Shown here in pieces: positions 53,319 through 62,862 of a stretch of DNA of 64,000 nt (position 1 is the stretch's first letter; each line of letters begins with the position of its first letter). Source of the DNA: Brumimicrobium salinarum (GTDB lineage Bacteria > Bacteroidota > Bacteroidia > Flavobacteriales_D > Crocinitomicaceae); contig NZ_PJNI01000002.1 in assembly GCF_002844555.1 (NCBI RefSeq), positions 1 to 64,000 of the forward strand, given 5' to 3'. The translations under genes were made by a program, and so were the position numbers. Below the pieces are notes generated by a model. The model saw only the letters and a program-made list of their open reading frames with translations, was not told where the DNA came from and made no database searches.

Positions 53319-55310
53319 TTATTCTTCTTTTTCGTCAACTAACTTTTGCAAACGATACATCTCATCTCTTAATCGAGCAGCTTCCATAAAATCTAATGCT
53401 TTAGCAGCTTTCTTCATCTGACGTTCGGCATTTTTTATGCTTTTATTTAATTCTTCATTACTCATGTATTGTTCCACAGGGTCAGCTGCAATAGGGGAGT
53501 TGTTCTCTTCCTCTGTACGATAATGAAAGGCATTTTTATTTCCTTTGTTTAAAGCCGTTGGAACCATATTGTTATCCTCATTGTATTTCATTTGAATAGC
53601 TCTTCTGCGGTTGGTTTCATCTATCGTACGTTCCATCGATTTAGTAACCTTATCTGCATACATAATTACTTTACCCTCAACATTTCGCGCTGCTCTACCT
53701 ACTGTTTGAACTAAGGAGCGTTCGTTCCGTAAAAAACCTTCCTTGTCAGCGTCTAGTATAGCCACTAAACTAACTTCAGGTAAATCTAAGCCTTCTCTAA
53801 GTAGGTTAACACCAATTAAAACATCAAAAACACCCTCTCTGAGTTGTTGTAAAATTTCAACCCGTTCTAAAGTATCGACTTCACTGTGAATATACCGACA
53901 TAGAATTCCTAATCTGTCAAGATATTTTTGAAGTTCCTCTGCCATTCTTTTTGTTAATGTCGTTACTAGGGTTCTTTCTTTTTTATCTATTCGAATTTGA
54001 ATTTCTTCAATAAGATCATCAATCTGATTTAAACTAGGTCTGACTTCAATTTCAGGGTCCAGTAAACCGGTAGGGCGTATAACTTGTTCTACAACCACAC
54101 CGTCTGATTGTTCAATTTCAAAATCAGCAGGTGTTGCACTAACGTATATAGTTTGGTTAACTATGGATTGGAATTCTTCAAATTTTAAAGGACGGTTATC
54201 CATTGCCGCCTGAAGACGAAAGCCATATTCAACTAAATTGATTTTTCTCGCTTTATCACCGCCGTACATAGCTCTAATTTGTGGTAATGTGACATGACTC
54301 TCATCAATAACCATCAAAAAATCATTGGGGAAGTAATCGAGCAAGCAGAAAGGACGTGTTCCAGGAAGTCTTTTATCAAAATAGCGGGAATAATTTTCTA
54401 TTCCTTGACAATAACCTAGCTCTCGAATCATCTCTAAGTCATATTCAGTTCTTTCAAGTAAACGCTTAGCTTCAACGTGCTTGCCTTCTTCCTTAAATTT
54501 GGCAACCTGTATCACCATGTCATCCTGTATTTGTTCAATAGCAGCTTTCGTCGTTTCAGGTGAACTCACAAAAATATTTGCTGGATAAATATTGATAGCA
54601 TTTAATTGATCTATTCTATCATTGCTTTCAGGGTTTATGGTATAAATTCCTTCTATTTCGTCACCCCAAAATTCTACACGAAGCGCATAGTCAGCATAGG
54701 CAAGAAAAATATCAACTGTATCTCCGGTAACTCTAAAAGTACCCCGTTTGAATTCATCACCAGCTCTCGAATATAGGTTTTCAACTAATTTGAATAAAAA
54801 TTTATTTCTTAAAATCTCATCTCCAACTTGAATAGGAATAATACTTTTTTCAAACTCGTTTGGATTTCCAATACCGTATATGCAAGAGACAGAAGAAATG
54901 ACAATTACATCTCTTCTTCCAGATAGGAGAGCAGAGGTAGCTGATAATCTTAATTTTTCAATTTCATCGTTAATGGCTAAATCTTTTTCAATGAAAGTAT
55001 CTGTAATAGGTAAATATGCTTCAGGTTGGTAATAATCATAATAAGAAACGAAATATTCCACAGCATTTTCAGGGAAAAATTGCTTGAATTCATTGTAAAG
55101 TTGCGCAGCTAATGTTTTGTTATGAGACAGGACAAGCGTTGGTTTGTTAACTTCCTTTATTACATTGGCAACTGTAAATGTTTTACCACTTCCTGTTACA
55201 CCAAGTAAGGTTTGATTTAACACATTTTCGTTAACTCCTGCCGTAAGTTCTTTGATGGCTTGTGGCTGATCTCCCATTGGATCGAAATCGGAAACTAATT
55301 TGAACTTCAT
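53319..55310 (-). CDS. uvrB: Excinuclease ABC subunit B
   Basis: 663 residues, normal length. Walker A GVTGSGKTFTVANVI, the beta-hairpin region with YYDYYQPEAY, helicase motifs (VIDESHVTLPQ; LVQTVGRAARN) and a C-terminal UVR domain (QMKKAAKALDFMEAARLRDEM). It loads onto damaged DNA with UvrA and recruits UvrC. A TAATTTTG -7 element at 55315-55322 (minus strand) ends 4 nt before the ATG; no -33 TTTG was found at the usual distance. Confidence 0.98.
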   Translation of the reverse strand: MKFKLVSDFDPMGDQPQAIKELTAGVNENVLNQTLLGVTGSGKTFTVANVIKEVNKPTLVLSHNKTLAAQLYNEFKQFFPENAVEYFVSYYDYYQPEAYLPITDTFIEKDLAINDEIEKLRLSATSALLSGRRDVIVISSVSCIYGIGNPNEFEKSIIPIQVGDEILRNKFLFKLVENLYSRAGDEFKRGTFRVTGDTVDIFLAYADYALRVEFWGDEIEGIYTINPESNDRIDQLNAINIYPANIFVSSPETTKAAIEQIQDDMVIQVAKFKEEGKHVEAKRLLERTEYDLEMIRELGYCQGIENYSRYFDKRLPGTRPFCLLDYFPNDFLMVIDESHVTLPQIRAMYGGDKARKINLVEYGFRLQAAMDNRPLKFEEFQSIVNQTIYVSATPADFEIEQSDGVVVEQVIRPTGLLDPEIEVRPSLNQIDDLIEEIQIRIDKKERTLVTTLTKRMAEELQKYLDRLGILCRYIHSEVDTLERVEILQQLREGVFDVLIGVNLLREGLDLPEVSLVAILDADKEGFLRNERSLVQTVGRAARNVEGKVIMYADKVTKSMERTIDETNRRRAIQMKYNEDNNMVPTALNKGNKNAFHYRTEEENNSPIAADPVEQYMSNEELNKSIKNAERQMKKAAKALDFMEAARLRDEMYRLQKLVDEKEE

Positions 55311-55510
55311 CCTGCAAAATTAAAGATTTTAAGTCACTAAAACGAAATATTGAAGCCATGATCAGGTAAATTATGTATAATTTATGCGGTGAAAAATAAA
55401 TAGGTTTACCGCATTCAAATAATAAAATTCTACTTGAATTGTTTAAAAGCAATATTTCTTCAAAACTTGCCGTTCAATTTATGTAACTTTATGTTAATCT
55501 ACCATAAAAA

Positions 55511-55541
55511 TTGCTTTCAAATGAGAAAAGTTATACTTTTG
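55511..55541 (+). promoter_or_regulatory. Promoter of the bamD-recN gene run
   Basis: TTG at 55511-55513, 20 nt spacer, TACTTTTG at 55534-55541, then CGCAA and the ATG of bamD at 55547. The start codon is about where transcription should begin, suggesting a leaderless message and ruling out the earlier in-frame TTG start at 55511. Confidence 0.55.
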
Positions 55542-55546
55542 CGCAA

Positions 55547-56539
55547 ATGAGATTGATTCAGCATATATTATACGTTTTTTTGTTTGTGACGCTACTTACG
55601 TCTTGTAGTGATTATCAAAAAATTGTGAAAGGAGACGATTACGAAGAAAAGTTCTTGTTTGCAAATCGTATGTATGAAAAAGAGAATTACAGTCGTGCTC
55701 TTGCGTTGTACGAACAAATTTATCAACGTTTTCCAAATACAGATCAAGGACAGGTTGCCTACTATCGAATAGGAAAGTCTTATTTTTTGGAAGGAGATTA
55801 TTACATGGCAGGTTACTATTTTAACCAATTCTCCATCAGGTATCCAACGAGTGAAAAAGCCGAGAAAGCTTTGTTTTTAACAGCAATTTGTTCCGTTAAG
55901 AACAGTCCAAATCCTGCTTTAGATCAGGAAGAAACAGATTTAGCTTTAAATGATTTGCAATTATTTGTGCAGCGATTTCCTGAAAGTGAATTGATAGATT
56001 CTTGTAATCGAACAATGGATCGTTTGCGATTAAAATTAGAGACTAAAAAGTTTGAATCAGTAAAATTGTATGCTAAAATGGAGAGGTATCGTGCTGCTGT
56101 AGCATCATCAAAATCTTTTCTTGATGAATATCCACGCTCGCATTTTTTAGATGAGGTTACACGCATTAAGTTCGAAAATGCATATAAACTAGCGATGAAT
56201 AGTGTGTTCAGTAAGAAAAAAGGAAGAATCGAAGAGGCGATGGAAACCTATACCAAATACAGTTATTTGTTCGATGGTAAAAGCTATCAAAATAGATTGG
56301 AAAGATATAATAACGACTTAGTTGAGGAATTAGGTTTTGTAGCAGAAAAATACAGTTTTAATGGAATTGTTAACGCTTATGAACAATCAAACTCAAATTC
56401 TACTCAGAAAAAAACTCATTATCTAGAAGAAACAATCAAAAGATTTGATAACTTTGCAACAAAATACCCAGAATCTTCGTTATTAGAGAAGGCGAGAAGT
56501 ATTAAAGACAAAGCAGAAAAGGAATTAACCAATAGTTAA
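55547..56539 (+). CDS. bamD: Outer membrane assembly lipoprotein BamD
   Basis: 330 residues from the ATG at 55547. Lipobox LLTSCSDYQ, then TPR repeats (RALALYEQIYQRFPNTDQ, YYFNQFSIRYPTSEKAEKA, AVASSKSFLDEYPRSHF). BamD is the essential lipoprotein partner of BamA in inserting outer-membrane barrels. It is the first gene of a run bamD, omega, coaBC, DUF4835, recN, DUF423, an order conserved in Bacteroidota. Confidence 0.95.
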   Translation: MRLIQHILYVFLFVTLLTSCSDYQKIVKGDDYEEKFLFANRMYEKENYSRALALYEQIYQRFPNTDQGQVAYYRIGKSYFLEGDYYMAGYYFNQFSIRYPTSEKAEKALFLTAICSVKNSPNPALDQEETDLALNDLQLFVQRFPESELIDSCNRTMDRLRLKLETKKFESVKLYAKMERYRAAVASSKSFLDEYPRSHFLDEVTRIKFENAYKLAMNSVFSKKKGRIEEAMETYTKYSYLFDGKSYQNRLERYNNDLVEELGFVAEKYSFNGIVNAYEQSNSNSTQKKTHYLEETIKRFDNFATKYPESSLLEKARSIKDKAEKELTNS

Positions 56540-56549
56540 TAATTAGAAT

Positions 56550-56867
56550 ATGAGTTTTAAAAATAGTAGGGCAGAACGTTCAACAATTACACGTGATACT
56601 GTTGATTTAGAAAGTGAAACAGGTAATATCTACGAAACCATTGCAATTCTCTCTAAACGAGCAAATAAAATCAATGTTGATTTAAAAGAAGAATTAACAC
56701 AAAAGCTTCAAGAGTTCGCATCATCTACAGATAATTTAGAGGAGATTTTTGAAAATAGAGAGCAAATAGAGATTTCTCGTTTTTATGAACGTTTACCTAA
56801 ACCAGCAGCAATGGCTATTGATGAATTGGAAAGAGGTAAACTTTTCGTAAAAAGCATTGAAGAATAA
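56550..56867 (+). CDS. rpoZ: DNA-directed RNA polymerase omega subunit
   Basis: 105 residues. RSTITRDTVDLESETGNIYETIAILSKRANKIN is the Bacteroidota form of the omega/RPB6 fold, which differs from the proteobacterial sequence, followed by KPAAMAIDELERGKL. It helps assemble RNA polymerase. It begins 10 bp after bamD and ends 17 bp before coaBC. Confidence 0.9.
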   Translation: MSFKNSRAERSTITRDTVDLESETGNIYETIAILSKRANKINVDLKEELTQKLQEFASSTDNLEEIFENREQIEISRFYERLPKPAAMAIDELERGKLFVKSIEE

Positions 56868-56884
56868 TTAATTAACACATAATC

Positions 56885-58084
56885 ATGTGGGAAGGAAAGC
56901 GAATTGTTATCGGTATTACTGGTGGTATTGCTGCGTACAAAATTTCTTTCTTAATTAGAATGTTAAAAAGCAAAGGGGCAGAAGTTAAATGTGTTTTAAC
57001 TCCTGCCTCTTCTGATTTTATATCACCACTAACAGTAGCTACCTTATCGCAAAACCCAGCATATTTAACGTTCTGGAATAAAGATAATGGTGAATGGACA
57101 AATCATGTGGATCTTGGAGCTTGGGGAGACGTGATGTTAATAGCGCCTTTAACGGCTAATTCTTTAGCAAAATTGTCAAATGGGTTTTGTGATAATTTAC
57201 TTACCGCAACCTATTTGTCTGCAAAGTGCCCTGTTTTTGTTGCTCCTGCAATGGATTTAGATATGTATGCTCACCCTACAACATCTCAAAATCTGGATCA
57301 ACTACGTAAACAAGGTGTAAATATAATTCCTGCAGAAACTGGATTTCTTGCAAGTGGATTAACAGGCCAAGGGAGAATGGCTGAACCAGAAACCATAATG
57401 GATACATTGACAGAACATTTTACGATAAGTCAATCCATGAGTAACCAAAAGGTTTTGATTACTGCAGGACCAACTTATGAATCAATTGATCCAGTTAGAT
57501 TTATTGGTAATCATTCTACAGGTAAAATGGGCTTTGCTTTAGCCGAAAACTGTCTAAAAAGAGGTGCTGAAGTTGTTTTGGTTACAGGACCAACACAATG
57601 TAAATTAAGTCATTCACGTTTAACAAGAATTGATGTTCAATCTGCAAATGAAATGTATACAGCCGTTCATGAACATTTCTCAGGTTGCAACGGCGGAATT
57701 TTTTCTGCTGCTGTTTCAGATTACAGACCCAATCAAATAGCTGAACAAAAAATTAAAAAATCTCAAGACAAGATGGTTGTTGAAATGGTTAAGAATCCTG
57801 ATATTCTTAAATCTATTGGAGCTGTCAAAAAACAAAATCAGTGGTTGGTTGGTTTTGCCTTGGAAACTAATGATGCCTTAAAGTACGGGGCAGAAAAGCT
57901 CAAGAAGAAAAATTTAGACTTAATTGTGGTGAATACCTTACAAGATAAAGGAGCTGGATTTGGTTTCGATACAAATAAAATAACCTTGTTGGACTTTAAC
58001 AATAAAACCACTAAATTTGAGTTAACAACTAAGAAAGAAGCAGCAAAAAACATATTAGATTATCTATTGACCATAAAAAAATGA
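56885..58084 (+). CDS. coaBC: Bifunctional phosphopantothenoylcysteine decarboxylase/synthetase
   Basis: 399 residues. N-terminal CoaC flavoprotein (ITGGIAAYKISFLIRMLK, PLTANSLAKLSNGFCDNLL, PAMDLDMYAHP) and C-terminal CoaB (ITAGPTYESIDPVRFIGNHS, STGKMGFALAENC, KNPDILKSIG). It makes 4'-phosphopantetheine from 4'-phosphopantothenate, cysteine and CTP in coenzyme A synthesis. The stop codon overlaps the start of the DUF4835 gene (ATGA). Confidence 0.97.
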   Translation: MWEGKRIVIGITGGIAAYKISFLIRMLKSKGAEVKCVLTPASSDFISPLTVATLSQNPAYLTFWNKDNGEWTNHVDLGAWGDVMLIAPLTANSLAKLSNGFCDNLLTATYLSAKCPVFVAPAMDLDMYAHPTTSQNLDQLRKQGVNIIPAETGFLASGLTGQGRMAEPETIMDTLTEHFTISQSMSNQKVLITAGPTYESIDPVRFIGNHSTGKMGFALAENCLKRGAEVVLVTGPTQCKLSHSRLTRIDVQSANEMYTAVHEHFSGCNGGIFSAAVSDYRPNQIAEQKIKKSQDKMVVEMVKNPDILKSIGAVKKQNQWLVGFALETNDALKYGAEKLKKKNLDLIVVNTLQDKGAGFGFDTNKITLLDFNNKTTKFELTTKKEAAKNILDYLLTIKK

Positions 58085-58983
58085 AAAAAATACTCGTACT
58101 CCTTTTTATAGCGTTTTCATTTTCTTACACAGCGCAAGAATTGAATTGCCAAGTTAATGTTCAGATAAATCCAACCCTACAAGTTTCTACAACAGATAAG
58201 GAGATTTTTCAAGAATTAGAACAATCTATTTTTGAAATAATGAACAATACCTCTTGGACAAAAGATGAATTTGAGGTTGAAGAACGAATAAATTGTGTAT
58301 TTCAGCTCTCAATTACTGAAGTCTTAGGAAGTGGAAATTATCAAGCAACTGTTCAAGTTCAAGCAACACGACCTGTTTTTAATACAAGTTACAATACTAC
58401 TTTATTTAATTATTTAGATGAAGATGTTCATTTTAACTTTAGAAGAGGAGCTAAGATTATTTATTCTGAAAATCAATTTACCGATAATTTGTCTTCTATT
58501 ATGGCATTTTATGCTTTTTATATTTTGGGGCTAGATGGTGATTCATTTGCGAATCAAGGTGGAAGTCCATACCTTAAAAAAGCACAAGAAATTACTATGA
58601 TGGCACAAAGCAGTATGATGCCCGGCTGGAAAGCGGATGAAAAAGGTCGAAAAAATCGTTACTGGTTAGTAGAGAACTCCTTACAAGAATTATTTTCACC
58701 ACTTCGTGAATGTTTTTATGATTATCACCGCAAGGGGCTTGACCGCATGTATGATAATCAAGAATTAGCGAGAACTGAAGTACATAATGCCTTAAAAAAA
58801 CTGATGAATGTTAATAGATCACGACCTGGTTCTGTGAATGTTCTTAATTTTTTAACAGCCAAAAGACAAGAGGTAATAGGAATATTTAAGGATGCAGAAA
58901 GAAAACAGCAAACAGAAGTTGTTAATCTACTAAAAAGGATAGACCCAACAAATGCATCTAAATATCAAGAAATTATTCAATAA
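58081..58983 (+). CDS. DUF4835 family protein
   Basis: 300 residues. Signal peptide (LLFIAFSFSYTAQE) and a conserved body: LNCQVNVQINPTLQ, LSIMAFYAFYILGLDGDSF-like segment, GWKADEKGRKNRYWLVENS and YDYHRKGLDRMYDN. The family is periplasmic or outer-membrane associated, restricted to Bacteroidota and always close to coaBC-recN; function unknown. It overlaps coaBC by 4 bp and recN by 1 bp, so the three are translationally coupled. Confidence 0.9.
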   Translation: MKKILVLLFIAFSFSYTAQELNCQVNVQINPTLQVSTTDKEIFQELEQSIFEIMNNTSWTKDEFEVEERINCVFQLSITEVLGSGNYQATVQVQATRPVFNTSYNTTLFNYLDEDVHFNFRRGAKIIYSENQFTDNLSSIMAFYAFYILGLDGDSFANQGGSPYLKKAQEITMMAQSSMMPGWKADEKGRKNRYWLVENSLQELFSPLRECFYDYHRKGLDRMYDNQELARTEVHNALKKLMNVNRSRPGSVNVLNFLTAKRQEVIGIFKDAERKQQTEVVNLLKRIDPTNASKYQEIIQ

Positions 58984-60623
58984 TGTTAAACCGATTATCT
59001 GTTAATAATTTTGCTTTAATTGAAAACGCAGAACTCAATTTAAAGAACAGTTTTACTGTAATAACTGGAGAAACTGGATCTGGAAAGTCCATTCTTTTAG
59101 GAGCGTTAAAACTAATTTTAGGAGAGCGTGCTGATTATTCGGTTATTCGAGATAAGGATAAAAAAACCATTGTTGAGGCATTGTTTCAGCTGGATCGCAA
59201 TCGATTTGAAAGCTTCTTTACGACAAATGATTTAGATTTTGAACCGGATACATTGATTAGAAGAGAAATTAATGCAAAAGGAAAATCTAGGGCTTTCATT
59301 AATGATACACCTGTACAATTAACTGTTTTGAAAGAGCTTTCTGAGCGTTTGATACATATTCATTCTCAGCATCATACATTAGAATTAAAAAATAAGAGTT
59401 ATCAGCGAGAAATTTTGGATGTGATCGCTGGAAATGAATCAATTCTTAATAAGTTTAAAGGTATATATGCGCAAATTAAATCACTAAAAAGTGAAATAGC
59501 AACGCTAAAAGAAAACAAGGCTAAACTTTCAATTGAATCGGAGTTTAATTCCTTTCAATTAGAAGAACTCAATAAGCTTCAGCTGGATCAAATTAATTAT
59601 GCACAAATTGAAGAGGAAGTTCAACGAGGCGAACAGTTTGAAGAAATTAAGAATGCATATCAAATTATTTCAGAAGCTATTAATACTGAAGAAGGTGTTT
59701 TCTCTACCTTAAATCGAGTTATAAAGTCAGTTTCTATTCAGGATGATAAGGTAACGGCTTTAATTGAGCGTTTACAATCTGTTAATATTGAACTTAATGA
59801 TATAGGTACAAGTGCTGAAAATGATTTGTCTGATTTAACATTCTCACCAGAGGAATTAAATAAAAACATTGAATTACTTGATGGTTTTAATGCAGCGTTA
59901 AGAAAACATAACTTAACGACACAAGAGGAGTTAAAACTGAAAATTGTTGAGTTATCCGAAGATGTAAATTCAGCTGATCAAATTGAAGAGCGTATTGAAG
60001 AAAAGCAAATGCTACTTCATAAAGTTGAAAACGAGGCCCTTGAAATAGCAGAAAAGCTTTCAAAAAAGCGCAAAGAATCAGCAAATAAAATAGAGAAACA
60101 GGTTAAGGACCTATTGAATCAATTAAAACTTGTAGGAGCAACCATAAAGTTTGAATTTTCAGCAACGACTTTAAATGAATTTGGAGTTGATGATATTACT
60201 TTGTTTTTTGCTCCAAACAAAGGAATTGAACCGAAAATAATCGAAAAGTCTGCTTCTGGTGGAGAATTATCCCGCTTAATGTTAGTGGTTCAATTCTTAA
60301 TGTCGCAGAAAAAAGCCTTACCAACTGTTATATTTGATGAGATTGACACAGGAGTATCTGGCGAGGTTGCACAAAAGATAGGTGAGCATTTGAAAAAAAT
60401 GGGGGAGAGAATGCAGTTACTCGCTATAACACATTTACCGCAAGTAGCGAGTAAAGGTTCTCATCATATTTTAGTAAAAAAGCAAGATATTAAAGGTGTT
60501 ACCAAAACTTCACTTCTACCATTAAATGAAGAGCAAAGAATTGAAGAAATAGCAAAACTTATGAGTGGAAGTGTTGTAAACGAAGCAGCTTTGTTAAATG
60601 CCAAAAACTTAATGAATGAATAA
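58983..60623 (+). CDS. recN: DNA repair protein RecN
   Basis: 546 residues, normal length. SMC-like: Walker A ITGETGSGKSILLGAL, a long coiled coil (about 155-370), ABC signature SASGGELSRLMLV and Walker B TVIFDEIDTGVSGEVA. It acts early in recombinational repair of double-strand breaks. Its last codons overlap the DUF423 gene by 8 bp. Confidence 0.96.
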   Translation: MLNRLSVNNFALIENAELNLKNSFTVITGETGSGKSILLGALKLILGERADYSVIRDKDKKTIVEALFQLDRNRFESFFTTNDLDFEPDTLIRREINAKGKSRAFINDTPVQLTVLKELSERLIHIHSQHHTLELKNKSYQREILDVIAGNESILNKFKGIYAQIKSLKSEIATLKENKAKLSIESEFNSFQLEELNKLQLDQINYAQIEEEVQRGEQFEEIKNAYQIISEAINTEEGVFSTLNRVIKSVSIQDDKVTALIERLQSVNIELNDIGTSAENDLSDLTFSPEELNKNIELLDGFNAALRKHNLTTQEELKLKIVELSEDVNSADQIEERIEEKQMLLHKVENEALEIAEKLSKKRKESANKIEKQVKDLLNQLKLVGATIKFEFSATTLNEFGVDDITLFFAPNKGIEPKIIEKSASGGELSRLMLVVQFLMSQKKALPTVIFDEIDTGVSGEVAQKIGEHLKKMGERMQLLAITHLPQVASKGSHHILVKKQDIKGVTKTSLLPLNEEQRIEEIAKLMSGSVVNEAALLNAKNLMNE

Positions 60624-61017
60624 TAAGAAATTAATATTGGTGGGTTTAATATTTATTCTTTTGGGAATCATATTAGGAGCAATGGGAGCACACTACCTCG
60701 AAACAATTGGTATTGTCGAAGAGCAAATTAACAGTTTTAAAGTTGGAACGAGTTATTTGTTTTACAATGGATTAGGTTTACTTGCTTTAGCAGGAGTGGT
60801 AGATAAGTTTGATTTTGGAATATTATCTCCATTTCGATCGATTTTTTGGGGAACATTACTTTTTTCAGTTTCGATTTTTCTACTGGTTTTAGGAAAACCT
60901 TTGCTGAATCTAAATCTTGGAAAGTTTATTGGTCCTGTTACGCCTATAGGTGGATTGATAATGATTCTTGGATGGACAGTTTTACTTGTTAAATTCTTGA
61001 GAACCTACAGGTCTTAA
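60616..61017 (+). CDS. DUF423 membrane protein
   Basis: 133 residues with four helices. GAMGAHYLETIG, FKVGTSYLFYNGLGLLALA and PVTPIGGLIMILGW are DUF423 signatures (YgdD-like inner-membrane protein of unknown role). It is the last gene of the bamD run. Confidence 0.88.
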   Translation: MNNKKLILVGLIFILLGIILGAMGAHYLETIGIVEEQINSFKVGTSYLFYNGLGLLALAGVVDKFDFGILSPFRSIFWGTLLFSVSIFLLVLGKPLLNLNLGKFIGPVTPIGGLIMILGWTVLLVKFLRTYRS

Positions 61018-61074
61018 CATTATCAAAAATAGATATACAACATTGAAATGTGAATAAATAAAACCAGATATTAA

Positions 61075-61104
61075 TTGAAATCAATGAATATCATTATAAA
61101 TTTG
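61075..61104 (+). promoter_or_regulatory. Promoter of pckA
   Basis: TTG at 61075-61077, 19 nt spacer, TAAATTTG at 61097-61104. It predicts a leader of about 28 nt before the ATG at 61139. Confidence 0.6.
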
Positions 61105-61138
61105 TAAACCATAAAAGCATTAAGCAAAAATTAATATT

Positions 61139-62755
61139 ATGAATGAATTTGGTAAAAAAGGTTCAAACGCCAATTTAAAGAAAGACATAGATTTAGGAAA
61201 TCTTGAAAATGTTTTTTGGAACATGAGTCCTGCAGAATTAATAGAGGATACGATTCTATTAGGGGAAGGAACCTTAACCGATTCCGGTGCAATTGCAGTA
61301 AATACAGGTGAATTTACAGGTAGATCTCCTGAAGATCGTTTCATCGTTTGTGATGAGAAAACAGAAAATAATGTTTGGTGGGGAAACATCAATAAAAAAT
61401 TTGATTCAGATAAATTTGATGCATTGTATAATCGAATGAAAGCATATTTATCAGGTAAAGATATGTATGTACGTGATTCTTATGCGTGTGCAGATGATGA
61501 TTATCGATTGAATATTCGTGTGGTAACGGAGTTACCTTGGTCAAATATGTTTGCACACAATATGTTTTTACGTCCAACGGATGAAGAAATTGAAAACTTT
61601 TCACCAGAATGGCATATCGTATGTGCTCCGAATTTTCCTGCCGATCCAGCGATAGACGGTACACGTCAATCAAACTTTGCAATTATCAATTTTACCAAAA
61701 AAATGATAATTATTGGAGGTACTGGCTATACAGGTGAGATTAAAAAAGGTATTTTTTCAGTGCTAAATTTTGTTTTACCTTTTGAAAAAAATGTTCTTTC
61801 TATGCATTGCTCTGCTAATGTTGGTAAAGATAATGATACAGCAATTTTTTTCGGATTATCGGGAACAGGAAAAACTACACTTTCATCAGACCCTAACCGC
61901 AGGTTGATCGGAGATGATGAGCATGGATGGGCTGAGAATGGAAGTGTTTTCAATTTTGAGGGTGGTTGTTATGCGAAAACAATAGATCTTTCAGCTGAAA
62001 AAGAACCTCAAATATACGAAGCCATCAAATTTGGTGCATTATTGGAAAATATTGGATTCAAGGAAAACACTACAACTCCAGATTATGAGGATGACACAAT
62101 AACGCAAAATACTCGTGTTTCATACCCAATTCATCATATTGATAATATTATGGTGCCCTCAAAAGGTTCTGCACCTAAGAATATTTTCTTTTTAACCTGT
62201 GATGCTTTTGGTGTCTTACCTCCGATATCTAAACTTAATTCAGGTCAGGCGATGTATCATTTTATTTCAGGATATACAGCAAAGGTTGCTGGAACAGAAG
62301 CGGGAATTACTGAGCCACAAACTGTTTTTTCAGCTTGTTTTGGCGCTCCTTTCTTACCTTTACACCCAACAAAATATGCTGAAATGTTAGGTGAAAAAAT
62401 AGAAAAAAATGATGTTAATGTTTGGCTTGTCAACACTGGATGGTCTGGTGGTGGCTACGGAGTAGGTCAGCGAATTAAATTAAAATATACACGTGCTTTA
62501 ATTACTGCTGCATTAACAGGAGAATTAGACAATATCAATTATAGTAAGGATGAGTTTTTTGGACTCAATATGCCAAAGGAGTGTCCTAACGTTCCTGATG
62601 AAATCTTAAACCCTAGAAACACATGGGAAGATAAAGAAGCTTTTGATATGAAAGCCTCGGAACTAGCACAAGCATTTGTAAATAATTTTAAATCCTTTGA
62701 GAGTAACGCTTCTAAAGAAATAATGGATGCCGCTCCAAATGTTATGGTAAAATAA
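61139..62755 (+). CDS. pckA: Phosphoenolpyruvate carboxykinase (ATP)
   Basis: 538 residues, normal length. Substrate loop TGEFTGRSPEDRFIV, the kinase P-loop GLSGTGKTTLSSDPNR, metal-site segments (GDDEHGWAE) and VNTGWSGGGYGVGQRI identify the ATP-type enzyme. It converts oxaloacetate and ATP to PEP, the entry step of gluconeogenesis. It is monocistronic, with its own promoter and terminator. Confidence 0.98.
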   Translation: MNEFGKKGSNANLKKDIDLGNLENVFWNMSPAELIEDTILLGEGTLTDSGAIAVNTGEFTGRSPEDRFIVCDEKTENNVWWGNINKKFDSDKFDALYNRMKAYLSGKDMYVRDSYACADDDYRLNIRVVTELPWSNMFAHNMFLRPTDEEIENFSPEWHIVCAPNFPADPAIDGTRQSNFAIINFTKKMIIIGGTGYTGEIKKGIFSVLNFVLPFEKNVLSMHCSANVGKDNDTAIFFGLSGTGKTTLSSDPNRRLIGDDEHGWAENGSVFNFEGGCYAKTIDLSAEKEPQIYEAIKFGALLENIGFKENTTTPDYEDDTITQNTRVSYPIHHIDNIMVPSKGSAPKNIFFLTCDAFGVLPPISKLNSGQAMYHFISGYTAKVAGTEAGITEPQTVFSACFGAPFLPLHPTKYAEMLGEKIEKNDVNVWLVNTGWSGGGYGVGQRIKLKYTRALITAALTGELDNINYSKDEFFGLNMPKECPNVPDEILNPRNTWEDKEAFDMKASELAQAFVNNFKSFESNASKEIMDAAPNVMVK

Positions 62756-62780
62756 GTGTAAATTTAATTGTAAACTATAA

Positions 62781-62816
62781 ACAGTCAGATATTTAATTAT
62801 GTCTGGCTGTTTTTTT
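62781..62816 (+). terminator. Terminator of pckA
   Basis: Stem ACAGTCAGAT / GTCTGGCTGT (one G-U pair) followed by T7, 26 bp past the stop codon. Confidence 0.85.
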
Positions 62817-62862
62817 GGTATATTTATTGTTAATAGTTCACACGTAACTAAAAACAAGGTTT

